A stretch of 64,000 nt of DNA from an uncultured Lachnospiraceae bacterium (GTDB taxonomy: Bacteria; Bacillota; Clostridia; Lachnospirales; Lachnospiraceae). Made by a program: the position numbers and the translations under genes. The notes beneath the pieces were generated by a model, which saw only the letters and a list, made by a program, of their open reading frames with translations, ran no database searches and was not told the DNA's origin. Each line of letters starts with the position of its first letter. Positions within the stretch are counted from its first letter, which is position 1. The stretch covers positions 124,001 through 188,000 of the forward strand of contig CAJUMV010000001.1 in assembly GCA_910587715.1 (NCBI GenBank). Reading direction: 5' to 3'. Positions 35,200 to 43,206 of this stretch are shown piece after piece.

Positions 35200-36579
35200 A
35201 TGAAGAAACAGGTGGAAGAAGTAGATTTTCTTATGATTTACGAGCATAAGGTAAGGGAATTGGAAAACCTGTGCCTGATTAAATATGAGCTGGAGAGACG
35301 GGGATATAAGGTCGTCATCAAGCATATCGAGGACGAGGAGGCGCTCGATGCGGTCAAGCCTGTCTATCACGCGAAGGTGGTCACTACGATGGCATGTTAC
35401 CAGAACGCGTCTTTAGAATGGCATACCAAAGACTTTGTATCCTTCGACAAAGTGATAGACATGCAGTGGGAGAACATCGTTTATCCGAAGGACGAGCGGG
35501 CGGGCGTCTTCAAAAATTATACGGGAATCGGCAGAGAGGTCGTGCGTGTGTCCTGGGGAGAAGCCAACAAACGGCGGCTTTTGAAGGCGGCGCATATGGA
35601 CGAGCGCAATATCAAAGTAGTAGGGCATGTGGGAATGGACTTTTTGAGAAGCAGTCTCAGAGGATATTATCTGAGCCGGGAGGAGCTTTTTAAGCAGTAT
35701 GACCTGCCTGTGGATAAAAAGGTACTGTTGTTTGCATCGCCTTTCTATGCGGACAATCTTACTGAGCAGTATATCGCCGGTATGTGTAAAAGGCACGGGG
35801 ATGACTGGCGCGATTACTATGCGTTTATGATGCGGTCCGAAAAAGCCATTTTAGAGTGGATGGAAAAGCTGTGCAACGAGCGGGATGATATGATAGTGAT
35901 TTACAGACCTCATCCCGGTCACATCGGGAAGCATATGTCTGAGGTGGCCAAGAGATGCCCGAATTTTAAAGTAATCAGCGAGAAGTCCGTCAAACAGTGG
36001 ATTTTAGCTTCCGACGTCATATACACGGGCAACAGCTCTACAATCGTGGAAGCGTTTTTTGCGGACAAAATGTGCTACCTTCTTTTTCCTTATGAAGTGA
36101 CGGACGGGTATGAGTTGAAGCTGATCAGCAAAGGGGAAAAGATTCGGGACTATGAGTCGTTTTACAGGTCGGCTGTAGGGGAGGGCGGACCGTTCCCGAT
36201 TTCGCGGGAGGCGATCAACGACATTTATCTTGTGGATGATGTGCCGAGTTATGTGAAATTCGCGGATATGGCAGAGGAGGTGCTGCGCGACCCGTCCTAC
36301 GCGCTGACGGCGGAGCAGTTAAAATCCTATCGGAGAAAGCAGCCGGTGACCGTGAAAATTCAGAAAATGCTCCAGCGGCAGGATTGGTTTTATGATAAAT
36401 ACCGCAAAATGCTGGCGGATGAGAACTGTCACAATAAATGGATTGAAAAACAGCGCGCCCTGCGGCGGCAGAAGGCGGAGCGGAACAAGCGGTTTGCCAT
36501 CGAGAGCACGAGCGAGCAGGAGATTGCGGCGATTGTGCGAAAGATCGCGGCGCAGTTGGAAGGAAACAGTAAGCAGTAG
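35200..36579 (+). CDS. GT-B fold surface carbohydrate biosynthesis protein
   Basis: A 459-residue protein with a GT-B fold related to CDP-glycerol glycerophosphotransferases and the TIGR-type surface-polysaccharide family. ATG 35200 has GGAGGAG at 35188-35194. Conserved elements are VVGHVGMDFLRSS mid-protein, LLFASPFYADN, IVIYRPHPGHIGKH (the RPHP donor motif) and SDVIYTGNSSTIVEAFFADK (the TDxSS-like motif). The C-terminal 80 residues are very basic and probably helical. It directly precedes a CMP-sugar synthetase, so it may use a CMP-activated sugar; that is inference from position. Confidence 0.82.
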   Translation: MKKQVEEVDFLMIYEHKVRELENLCLIKYELERRGYKVVIKHIEDEEALDAVKPVYHAKVVTTMACYQNASLEWHTKDFVSFDKVIDMQWENIVYPKDERAGVFKNYTGIGREVVRVSWGEANKRRLLKAAHMDERNIKVVGHVGMDFLRSSLRGYYLSREELFKQYDLPVDKKVLLFASPFYADNLTEQYIAGMCKRHGDDWRDYYAFMMRSEKAILEWMEKLCNERDDMIVIYRPHPGHIGKHMSEVAKRCPNFKVISEKSVKQWILASDVIYTGNSSTIVEAFFADKMCYLLFPYEVTDGYELKLISKGEKIRDYESFYRSAVGEGGPFPISREAINDIYLVDDVPSYVKFADMAEEVLRDPSYALTAEQLKSYRRKQPVTVKIQKMLQRQDWFYDKYRKMLADENCHNKWIEKQRALRRQKAERNKRFAIESTSEQEIAAIVRKIAAQLEGNSKQ

Positions 36580-36623
36580 ACGATTGAAAATAAAATGTAA
36601 TTGCTGAAACGGAGGAAAAGAAT

Positions 36624-37304
36624 ATGAGCGATAAGATTACAGCAGTAGTACCGGTAAAGGGAAACAGCACGAGGCTGCCCAACAAAAACATTTTACCTTT
36701 TGGGGACTCCAATTTATTGCAGCACAAGATTGAGCAGCTGAAGCAGGTGAAGGGGCTTCACGAGATTATCGTGTCCTCCGATTCCGATGAGATGCTTGCC
36801 ATTGGTGAAAAATGCGGGGTGAAGGCTATCAAAAGACCGGAGCAGTATGCCAATGAATCCGTGCCTTTCGGTATGTTTCTGGAGTATTTGTGCGATACGA
36901 TCGAGGGCGACCACCTTCTCTACGCCTGCGCGACTTCGCCCTGCGTGGAGCCTTATCTGTATGAAAAGGCAATCAAGGTATATTTCGAAAAGCTGAAGGA
37001 GGGGTATGATTCCCTGATTACGGTTTCTCCTTACCAGACGTATCTGATGGACGATAACGGTCCTTTGAATTTTAAGATGGGGCTGGAGCATAAAAATTCC
37101 GAGCAGCTTCCGATGATGTATCATTTTACAAACGGCATCGATCTGGCGCCTACCGAGAAAGTGCGGGAGTGGCATTACAATTACGGTCCGAAATATTATC
37201 AGCTAGTTATCAATAAGCGCGAGGCGGCGGATATCGACGATTTGTACGACTATGAGATGGCAAAGGCGCTGTATGCTATGAAGGATCCGAATCCGACGGT
37301 GTAA
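36624..37304 (+). CDS. Acylneuraminate cytidylyltransferase family (CMP-sugar synthetase)
   Basis: A 226-residue nucleotidyltransferase of the NeuA/KdsB type that activates an ulosonic acid as its CMP derivative using CTP. The N-terminus ITAVVPVKGNSTRLPNKNIL contains the CTP-binding N-S-x-R-x-x-x-K pattern, followed by IIVSSDSDEML and KRPEQYANESVP. ATSPCVEPYLYEKAI is the mid-protein signature and INKREAADIDDLYDYEMA the C-terminal metal/dimer segment. The aldolase (39978) and KdsC-type phosphatase (41595) are likely partners. No NeuB/KdsA synthase is in the window, so the substrate is uncertain. Confidence 0.9.
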   Translation: MSDKITAVVPVKGNSTRLPNKNILPFGDSNLLQHKIEQLKQVKGLHEIIVSSDSDEMLAIGEKCGVKAIKRPEQYANESVPFGMFLEYLCDTIEGDHLLYACATSPCVEPYLYEKAIKVYFEKLKEGYDSLITVSPYQTYLMDDNGPLNFKMGLEHKNSEQLPMMYHFTNGIDLAPTEKVREWHYNYGPKYYQLVINKREAADIDDLYDYEMAKALYAMKDPNPTV

Positions 37305-37331
37305 TTTTTTCGGGACAGAGGAGATAATGTT

Positions 37332-38555
37332 ATGGAAAAACGTGCCGCAGAGAGCAGAAAGACGGTATATCTGCTTTATACGCTAGGATTCTGTGTGTTG
37401 TCAGGAATTATCGTATTTTTTCAGGTTATAAACGGAAGATCCTTTATCCACGTAGTGGATATATTGGATCAGGATTATTCGGTTTTTTTATATCTGGGCA
37501 GACAGCTCAGGCAGGCACTCAGCTCAGGGACGCTGCATTTTTATGATTTTTCTATCGGTCTGGGTGCAGATTTGATTTCATATCTGAATAATAATGGACT
37601 TGGAGATCCGCTCAATCTGCTTTCTGTCTTTGCAGTTGGGAAAGCGGCGCCGCAGGTCTATGCCTTGGCTCTGTTTCTGCGGATGTATCTGGCAGGGATT
37701 GGCTTATTGATGTATTGCCGCAGTCATGGGAAGGATAAAGGCTTATGTATTCTGGCTGGTCTTTCTTATGCGTTTTCACTTTTTGCGATTACTTATGGTT
37801 TACAATATTATCAAACGATGAACGCGGCGTACCTGTTTCCGTTTCTGTTGCTTCAACTGGAGAGGCTGATACAACGAAAAGAGTCGGATGTCAGCGCAGG
37901 GATAAAATTTGCTCTGCTGATTGCGGTTCAGGCGTGCTGCAGCTACTATTTTCTCTATATGCAGACTATCATGCTGCTTGTATATGCGGTAGTCGATTTC
38001 TTTACCACATATAAGAACGACTGGCTTCTGTTCGGGAAAAAGGTCATTTCTGTCGGCATGTATTATTTGCTGGGAATTATGGCCTCGGCGGTCGTGATTT
38101 TTCCGGCGGTCAGCGGTTTCCTGACAAGCGCGAGAGCCGGGGTGGGAATCGGCGGAAGGATGCGGCTGCTTTGGACTGCGGATGAGTTGATACCTATGGC
38201 CGCAGATTTATTTGTACCCATGTTAACGAGCTGGGATCAGGCGTCTTTGGGAATTTCCATGATTAGTTTACTGGCGTTTTTGACATGCATTGTCAGTAAG
38301 AGAGCAAAAGAGAGGAGTCTTGCGATTTTGCTTGCCTTCGCCTATATCTGTCCGGTCGCATGGAGTATATTTAACGGGTTTTCCTATCCATCGCATCGTT
38401 GGATGTATGTGGTCCATTTTGCGATTGCATACAGCACGATTCTATTTATAGAACATGTGAGCGATGGGGGGGGGGCAAAACAGATGGCTCGAGCTTGCAG
38501 GATGCATTCTGTTCCTCGTATCCATGTGCATGCATTTTTATACCTGTGGGGATAA
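37332..38555 (+). CDS. YfhO-family GT-C-like membrane protein, N-terminal part (frameshifted at G10)
   Basis: Residues 1-381 are an intact polytopic membrane region; after the G10 tract (38466-38475) the frame continues for only 26 unrelated residues and stops. The sequence resembles YfhO, a GT-C type protein needed for lipoteichoic acid glycosylation in Bacillus subtilis. It has the early acidic segment FIHVVDILDQDYSVFLYLG with QDYSVF, FSIGLGADLISYLNNNGLGDPLN, and GLQYYQTMNAAYLFPFLLLQ. Losing one G (to G9) would join it to the next reading frame and give a single 853-residue protein, the usual YfhO size. Either a phase-variable gene in the OFF state or an assembly error. Confidence 0.85.
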   Translation: MEKRAAESRKTVYLLYTLGFCVLSGIIVFFQVINGRSFIHVVDILDQDYSVFLYLGRQLRQALSSGTLHFYDFSIGLGADLISYLNNNGLGDPLNLLSVFAVGKAAPQVYALALFLRMYLAGIGLLMYCRSHGKDKGLCILAGLSYAFSLFAITYGLQYYQTMNAAYLFPFLLLQLERLIQRKESDVSAGIKFALLIAVQACCSYYFLYMQTIMLLVYAVVDFFTTYKNDWLLFGKKVISVGMYYLLGIMASAVVIFPAVSGFLTSARAGVGIGGRMRLLWTADELIPMAADLFVPMLTSWDQASLGISMISLLAFLTCIVSKRAKERSLAILLAFAYICPVAWSIFNGFSYPSHRWMYVVHFAIAYSTILFIEHVSDGGGAKQMARACRMHSVPRIHVHAFLYLWG

Positions 38556-39894
38556 GATAAGAACCCTTTGCTATACAGGAATAGCGTTTTTAGGACTGTA
38601 TCTTTTAAAAGCAGACAAGAAAATAAGATTACGGGCGCTGACGCTGTTGTGTATGGGAAATTTACTGATAAATATTATTTTTTTGACAGCGCCTTATCAG
38701 ATATGCGGGCAGGATATGTGGAAGCGGTTTCATACCCTGGATAGAGTAGAAAAAGCCGCGTCTGATATGTGCATGTCCGAAGTGACGGAAGATGAATGGT
38801 ATAGAATAGACTGCGAGGGCAGCACGCGGGCGGAAAGTATCATACAAAATTATAAGGGCTGCGAAGCATATTACAGCGCAATGAATGAAAATATCTGGTC
38901 CTTTTATGATATGCTGCAAATTTCTCCCGGTATTTGCGGAGCGGTACACATCTTGATTGGACTGGATGAACGGGCAGTATTGCGGTCTCTGCTCAGCGTG
39001 AAATACTTTGATAATATGGAAACAGAGCCAAACGACTACATGCTTCCGTTTGGTTTTGAATACGCCGAAGCAATTTCGGAGGATGAATGGAAGCGGATGC
39101 CCCCGTTGGAGAGGCAGGATAGCATACTTAACAAAATGGTGTTGGAGGAGACGGATGTATCTGAAAGCCCGGAAGACACGAGCGGGTCGGGACTTCGGGA
39201 GCTGTCGTATACAATACAGTACAAAAACGCGGTAAAGCAGGGAAGTACGATTGTTCCCGGGGAAAATGCAGAAATGCGCATACGGATTTCTGAGGAGCTG
39301 CCGCCTGCGGAGGAAGCGGAGCTGTACGTTTGGCTAAAAGGTTTTCAGGGGCATCATTCTATGGGGAGTCAGGGTGTTATTGTAGGAGATAAATTTTTGT
39401 ATGTGGATAGTCACGACCTTGAAAATGTGTATTCGACCGGGCAAACAGATTATCTGGTTAAAGTGAATGCCGATGGGCAGGATATAACGATAAAACTGCC
39501 GAAGGACAATCCATATACCCTGGAGGATATACAGATATATCTGTATTCGCTTGACGGGCTGGACGAAACCGTCAGGAGGCGGAAGGAACACAGCCTTGAA
39601 AATTTGCAGTACAGTAACGATGCAATCGAGGGAGATATTTCGTCGGCGGGCGGTTATCTGTTCCTGAGCATTCCCTATGATAAGTTTTGGAGAGCTTACG
39701 TGGATGATGTGCAGATGCCAATTTACAGGGCAAATGTAGGATTTATGGCGGTTAAGCTGATCGAGGGCAGGCATCACGTTCGCCTCGTGTATGAGCCGAC
39801 TCTCGAAAAGGCGGGTTTTGCGGTAACATTTTTGGGAATTGTAATATTATGTGGCATGCTGGTATGGGATAAAAGGCGATCTCATTTGCACTGA
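38464..39894 (+). CDS. YfhO-family GT-C-like membrane protein, C-terminal part (frameshifted)
   Basis: This frame continues the gene that starts at 37332. It resumes in a membrane segment right after the G10 tract (WLELAGCILFLVSMCMHFY), has two or three more hydrophobic segments, then a long extracytoplasmic domain (about residues 75-445) and a final membrane segment AVTFLGIVILCGMLVWD with a basic tail. PYDKFWRAYVDDVQMPIYRANVGFMAVKL and GRHHVRLVYEP close the extracytoplasmic domain exactly as in YfhO proteins. The ATG at 38464 has no convincing ribosome site and directly abuts the tract, so independent translation is unlikely. Promoter elements for the next gene begin within the last codons. 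Confidence 0.85.
   Translation: MGGGQNRWLELAGCILFLVSMCMHFYTCGDKIRTLCYTGIAFLGLYLLKADKKIRLRALTLLCMGNLLINIIFLTAPYQICGQDMWKRFHTLDRVEKAASDMCMSEVTEDEWYRIDCEGSTRAESIIQNYKGCEAYYSAMNENIWSFYDMLQISPGICGAVHILIGLDERAVLRSLLSVKYFDNMETEPNDYMLPFGFEYAEAISEDEWKRMPPLERQDSILNKMVLEETDVSESPEDTSGSGLRELSYTIQYKNAVKQGSTIVPGENAEMRIRISEELPPAEEAELYVWLKGFQGHHSMGSQGVIVGDKFLYVDSHDLENVYSTGQTDYLVKVNADGQDITIKLPKDNPYTLEDIQIYLYSLDGLDETVRRRKEHSLENLQYSNDAIEGDISSAGGYLFLSIPYDKFWRAYVDDVQMPIYRANVGFMAVKLIEGRHHVRLVYEPTLEKAGFAVTFLGIVILCGMLVWDKRRSHLH
38466..38475 (+). repeat. G10 homopolymer, candidate phase-variation switch (OFF)
   Basis: Ten consecutive G split the YfhO-family gene into two frames. Upstream codons read D-G-G-G-A; with nine G they would read D-G-G-G-Q-N-R-W and remain open to 39894. 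G9 or G12 would therefore be ON, while G10 and G11 are OFF. Poly-G tracts of this length slip readily during replication in other bacteria. The same tract length recurs at 54930. Confidence 0.9.
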
Positions 39895-39914
39895 GTTTTT
39901 CCAGATGCTATACT
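39886..39914 (+). promoter_or_regulatory. Sigma-A type promoter before aldolase gene
   Basis: TTGCAC (39886-39891) and TATACT (39909-39914) are separated by exactly 17 bases, giving a predicted start near 39921 and a leader of about 57 bases. It overlaps the end of the YfhO-family gene. The arrangement closely parallels the promoter at 49446, which also has a TTGCA- type -35. Confidence 0.55.
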
Positions 39915-39977
39915 ATCTTAGGTATGGAAGATGCGTGTCTGCAGCGGTGTGCAGATATGACAGGTAAAAGGAGCGTT

Positions 39978-41570
39978 ATGTCAGAGATTAAACTATTAGA
40001 CTGTACCCTCCGCGACGGCGGGTATATCAACGACTGGAATTTCGGAGAATATACAATCCGGGACATCCTGTCGAAATTAATTGAGTCCGGCGTGGACTAT
40101 ATCGAAGTGGGGTTTCTGCGCGACTGTGTGTATGACAGGAACAAAGCCCTCTACAATAACTGTGCCGAAATTGCTCACATTTTGCCGGAGAAGCGCGGCA
40201 GCGCGAAGTTTACCGCCATGTCCCTGCACAATAAATACAGCATCGACAAGCTGGAGCCTTATGACGGGAAAACGATAGATGCGCTGCGGGTGACCTTTCA
40301 CGACTATGACATCGACGAGGGGCTGGAATACATCCGAAAAGTGAAGGATAAGGGCTACAAGGTGTTTGCCAATCCCATCAATATCATGGGCTATTCGGAT
40401 GAAATGATTCTGCGTCTGTTACAGAAAATCAACGAGATACAGCCCTATGCCTTTTCTATCGTTGACACCTTCGGTTCCATGATGAAGGACGATCTGCAGC
40501 GGATTTATTCCCTGATTGAGCACAATCTGCGCAAGGATATTGTGATTGGTCTGCATCTGCATGAGAATCTGGCGCTGTCCTACTCGCTGGCGCAGGATTT
40601 CATCGGCATGAAGGCGAGCGACAGGGATTGTGTGATTGACGCGTCCATGCTCGGTATGGGGCGTTCGCCGGGCAATCTTTGCATGGAGCTTATCATGGAT
40701 TATATGAATAAGCGCCAGTCCGGGCACTATGATGTGAATCCCGTATTGGACGGCATCGACGATCATATCGCAAGGCTGAAGCAGATAGAGCCCTGGGGCT
40801 ACAACACGGCGTATGCACTGTCGGCGAAGTATAATCTCCACCGCAACTATGCGGAGTTTCTGCTAGACAAGGGCAGGCTTCGCGCAAAGCAGATTAACCA
40901 GATTCTCGGGAGTATCGAGGAACACAAGAAAACCGCTTATGATGAGACATATATAGAGGGGTTGTATCAGGACTTCCAGAATAAGGCGGTTGACGATGCG
41001 CAGACGCTTAAGGACTTGGCAGGAAAACTGGCGGGAAAGAAATGTCTGATTCTGGCGCCGGGTTCGAGCATCCTTGGGGAAAAGGAGCGGATTGACCACT
41101 ATATTGCGGAGGAAAATCCGATTGTATTCTCGGCAAATTTCGTGCCGGAGACATATGAGGCGGATTATGTTTTCTGTTGTAACGCCATGCGGTTTGAGAT
41201 GCTGCTTGGCAAAAAGACGATGCCGGCGCTTGTGGTTACATCTAATCTGCTGGAGATGTGCGAGGATGAAAGACTTGGCGGCAGGCAGCCCTTGATTGTG
41301 AATTATACAGATTTGCATTTTGACGAGGAAAGACCATATGACAATAGTGTCATAATGCTGCTGCGGCTTTTAAAGAAGCTGGAAGTGTCCGATGTGGCGC
41401 TTGCCGGATTTGACGGATATCGGGCGGGCAGCAGGGAGAACTATGTAGCGGACTACATGGCGAGCCAGCATACGAAGGGCGATGAAGAAAATAAGCGGAT
41501 TAAGGAGCGTATGGGGCAGATGGAGAAGCAGATGAACATCTGCTATCTGACGAAATCGCTATATCATTAA
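39978..41570 (+). CDS. HMGL-type aldolase with additional C-terminal domain
   Basis: A 530-residue protein. Residues 1 to about 300 are a TIM-barrel lyase of the HMGL/DmpG family: LLDCTLRDGGYINDWNFGEY at the N-terminus holds the metal-binding D-x-x-x-R-D motif, FSIVDTFGSM and IGLHLHENLAL (H-x-H metal site) follow, then GMGRSPGN. These enzymes form or break carbon-carbon bonds using pyruvate-like substrates. Residues about 340-530 are a separate alpha/beta domain (CLILAPGSSILGEKE, then VSDVALAGFDGYR) that resembles DUF115/MptE- or GT42-like Rossmann domains, low confidence. ATG 39978 has AAAGGAG just before. Flanking CMP-sugar synthetase and KdsC-type phosphatase suggest ulosonic acid synthesis; phosphonate metabolism is a second possibility. 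Confidence 0.88.
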   Translation: MSEIKLLDCTLRDGGYINDWNFGEYTIRDILSKLIESGVDYIEVGFLRDCVYDRNKALYNNCAEIAHILPEKRGSAKFTAMSLHNKYSIDKLEPYDGKTIDALRVTFHDYDIDEGLEYIRKVKDKGYKVFANPINIMGYSDEMILRLLQKINEIQPYAFSIVDTFGSMMKDDLQRIYSLIEHNLRKDIVIGLHLHENLALSYSLAQDFIGMKASDRDCVIDASMLGMGRSPGNLCMELIMDYMNKRQSGHYDVNPVLDGIDDHIARLKQIEPWGYNTAYALSAKYNLHRNYAEFLLDKGRLRAKQINQILGSIEEHKKTAYDETYIEGLYQDFQNKAVDDAQTLKDLAGKLAGKKCLILAPGSSILGEKERIDHYIAEENPIVFSANFVPETYEADYVFCCNAMRFEMLLGKKTMPALVVTSNLLEMCEDERLGGRQPLIVNYTDLHFDEERPYDNSVIMLLRLLKKLEVSDVALAGFDGYRAGSRENYVADYMASQHTKGDEENKRIKERMGQMEKQMNICYLTKSLYH

Positions 41571-41594
41571 AGCGAAAAAGAAAGGAAACGGAAC

Positions 41595-42116
41595 GTGGGA
41601 GACTGGCAAAAGATTAAATATCTTGTGATTGACGTGGACGGCACCATGACGGACGCGGGGATTTTCTATGATGAGCACGGCAATGAACTGAAAAAATTCT
41701 GCACCAAGGATGCGGCGGGATTTTTCGCGGCACGCAGGGCGGGGATTAAAATTCTTGTCCTGACGGGACGGGAGTGCGCCGCCACGACGAGACGCATGGG
41801 TGAGATGAAGGTAGATTTTCTTGTGCAGAACTGTAAGGATAAAGTGCCTTATCTGGAAAAATTTCTGTGTGAACAGGGCGTTTCCTGGGAAGAAATGGGG
41901 TATTTGGGAGATGACTTAAACGACTTGCCGGGCATGAGCCGCTGCGGATTTGCGGGATGCCCTGAAGATGCCTGCGCGGAGGTAAAAGCCCGTGCGGATT
42001 ATGTGTCCACGATTAAGGGCGGTTACGGTGCGGTGCGGGATATTGTGGAGCATCTGCTGCGCGCGCGGGGCGAATGGGAAAAAGTCACGGCGGAGATTTA
42101 CGGAATTGGCGTGTAG
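41595..42116 (+). CDS. KdsC/YrbI-type HAD phosphatase
   Basis: A 173-residue C0-type HAD phosphatase like KDO-8-phosphate phosphatase. VIDVDGTMTDAGIFYDEHGN holds the nucleophile D and general acid D; ILVLTGREC is motif II, CKDKVPYL provides the motif III lysine, and GYLGDDLNDLPGM is motif IV. KFCTKDAAGF is a KdsC hallmark. GTG 41595 has AAGGA upstream. It would dephosphorylate an ulosonic acid phosphate made by the aldolase before CMP activation by the enzyme at 36624. Confidence 0.93.
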   Translation: MGDWQKIKYLVIDVDGTMTDAGIFYDEHGNELKKFCTKDAAGFFAARRAGIKILVLTGRECAATTRRMGEMKVDFLVQNCKDKVPYLEKFLCEQGVSWEEMGYLGDDLNDLPGMSRCGFAGCPEDACAEVKARADYVSTIKGGYGAVRDIVEHLLRARGEWEKVTAEIYGIGV

Positions 42117-42138
42117 AAAACGGGAAGGACATGCGTTC

Positions 42139-43206
42139 ATGGGTCTGATGGATTTTTTAAAAAAATCGGAGAAGCTTGTATTCTGGAATCGGTGCAGAAT
42201 ACACAGCGGGAAGGCTGATTTTAGGGAAATGGTGTTAAACGGGTATCACAATCCGGATTATTTGGAGGTGCGCCATTTCGGAGAGGAATATAAGGGCTGT
42301 ATCATCTATGCCGCCAATGAGACAGGGAACGGCATAGGTTTTTTTGCTGAATTGGGGATGACGCTGATTAAGCTCCACTTTGCGGATGAAAGAGGGCTTA
42401 CACCTTATATCCATTGGGGGAAAAACTATGTCTATTATGAGCCGGAGGGTATAGACGGGGAGAAGAACGCGTTTCTGCATTATTTTAAACCGGCTTCTGA
42501 AATCGCATCCATCAAACATGCCGCTCATGTGATTTACCAGACGCCGTGGCAATGCAATCAGGTCAAGGCGCTGTACGGCGCAGTAAGCTATGACGTGTCG
42601 CAGGGTTATATCGACGCTATGGCGCGGATGCTTAAAAAGTATATCAGGTATAATGAAAAGACGCAGAAGTATCTGGCGGATGAGTTTACGAAACTTCTCG
42701 GCAGGAAAAAGACAATAGCAGTGCATTATCGGGGTACAGACTTTAATAAAGGGTACAACAACCATCCCGTGCCCGTGCAGGTGGAACAGGAGATAGAGAA
42801 GGTCAGGGAACTGCTTGATAAGAAGGATTATGAGCAGATTTTCCTTGCGACGGACGAAACTGCCGTGGTGGAGAGGTTCCGAAAAGAATTTGGCGACGCG
42901 GTGAAGGTTTATGAGGACACTTACCGGGACGACGGCAGCGGTGAATCTATTGCTTTCAGTAAATCAGAGAGGGAACACCACCACTATAAGCTGGGACTGG
43001 AGGTTCTGCGGGATCAGTATACGCTGACTAACTGTGAAGGGATCGTGTGCGGTTATTCCAACATCACTTTTCTTGCGCGGGTGATGCGAAGGGCTTGGTT
43101 TGACGCGGAGTGGGAAGATTATTGTCTGATTGATAACGGGTTGTACCACAATAAAAACAGTTTCAGCGCCAGCGAGAACGCCAGAAGGAACGGGCAGACA
43201 GTATGA
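42139..43206 (+). CDS. GT23-like (fucosyltransferase superfamily) glycosyltransferase
   Basis: A 355-residue relative of the protein at 18984. IAVHYRGTDFNKGYNNHPVP (HYRGTDF at 196-202) is the GDP-sugar-binding motif, IFLATDETAVVERFRKEFG corresponds to the next conserved strand, and GIVCGYSNITFLARVM is the C-terminal motif. ATG 42139 follows GGGAAGG at 42122-42128; the frame is open to 41992 inside the phosphatase gene. It overlaps the GT8 gene by four bases. Fucosyl transfer is inferred from family only. Confidence 0.83.
   Translation: MGLMDFLKKSEKLVFWNRCRIHSGKADFREMVLNGYHNPDYLEVRHFGEEYKGCIIYAANETGNGIGFFAELGMTLIKLHFADERGLTPYIHWGKNYVYYEPEGIDGEKNAFLHYFKPASEIASIKHAAHVIYQTPWQCNQVKALYGAVSYDVSQGYIDAMARMLKKYIRYNEKTQKYLADEFTKLLGRKKTIAVHYRGTDFNKGYNNHPVPVQVEQEIEKVRELLDKKDYEQIFLATDETAVVERFRKEFGDAVKVYEDTYRDDGSGESIAFSKSEREHHHYKLGLEVLRDQYTLTNCEGIVCGYSNITFLARVMRRAWFDAEWEDYCLIDNGLYHNKNSFSASENARRNGQTV

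Noticed and set aside
38464..39894. Treating the second YfhO frame as an independent gene with its own start
   Set aside because: The ATG touches the G10 tract, has no ribosome site, and the encoded protein begins inside a membrane segment that completes the upstream frame.
39881..39899. CTCA/TGAG mini-hairpin followed by TTTTT at the end of the YfhO-family gene
   Set aside because: A four-base stem is too weak for a terminator; the region is better explained by the -35 of the promoter at 39886.
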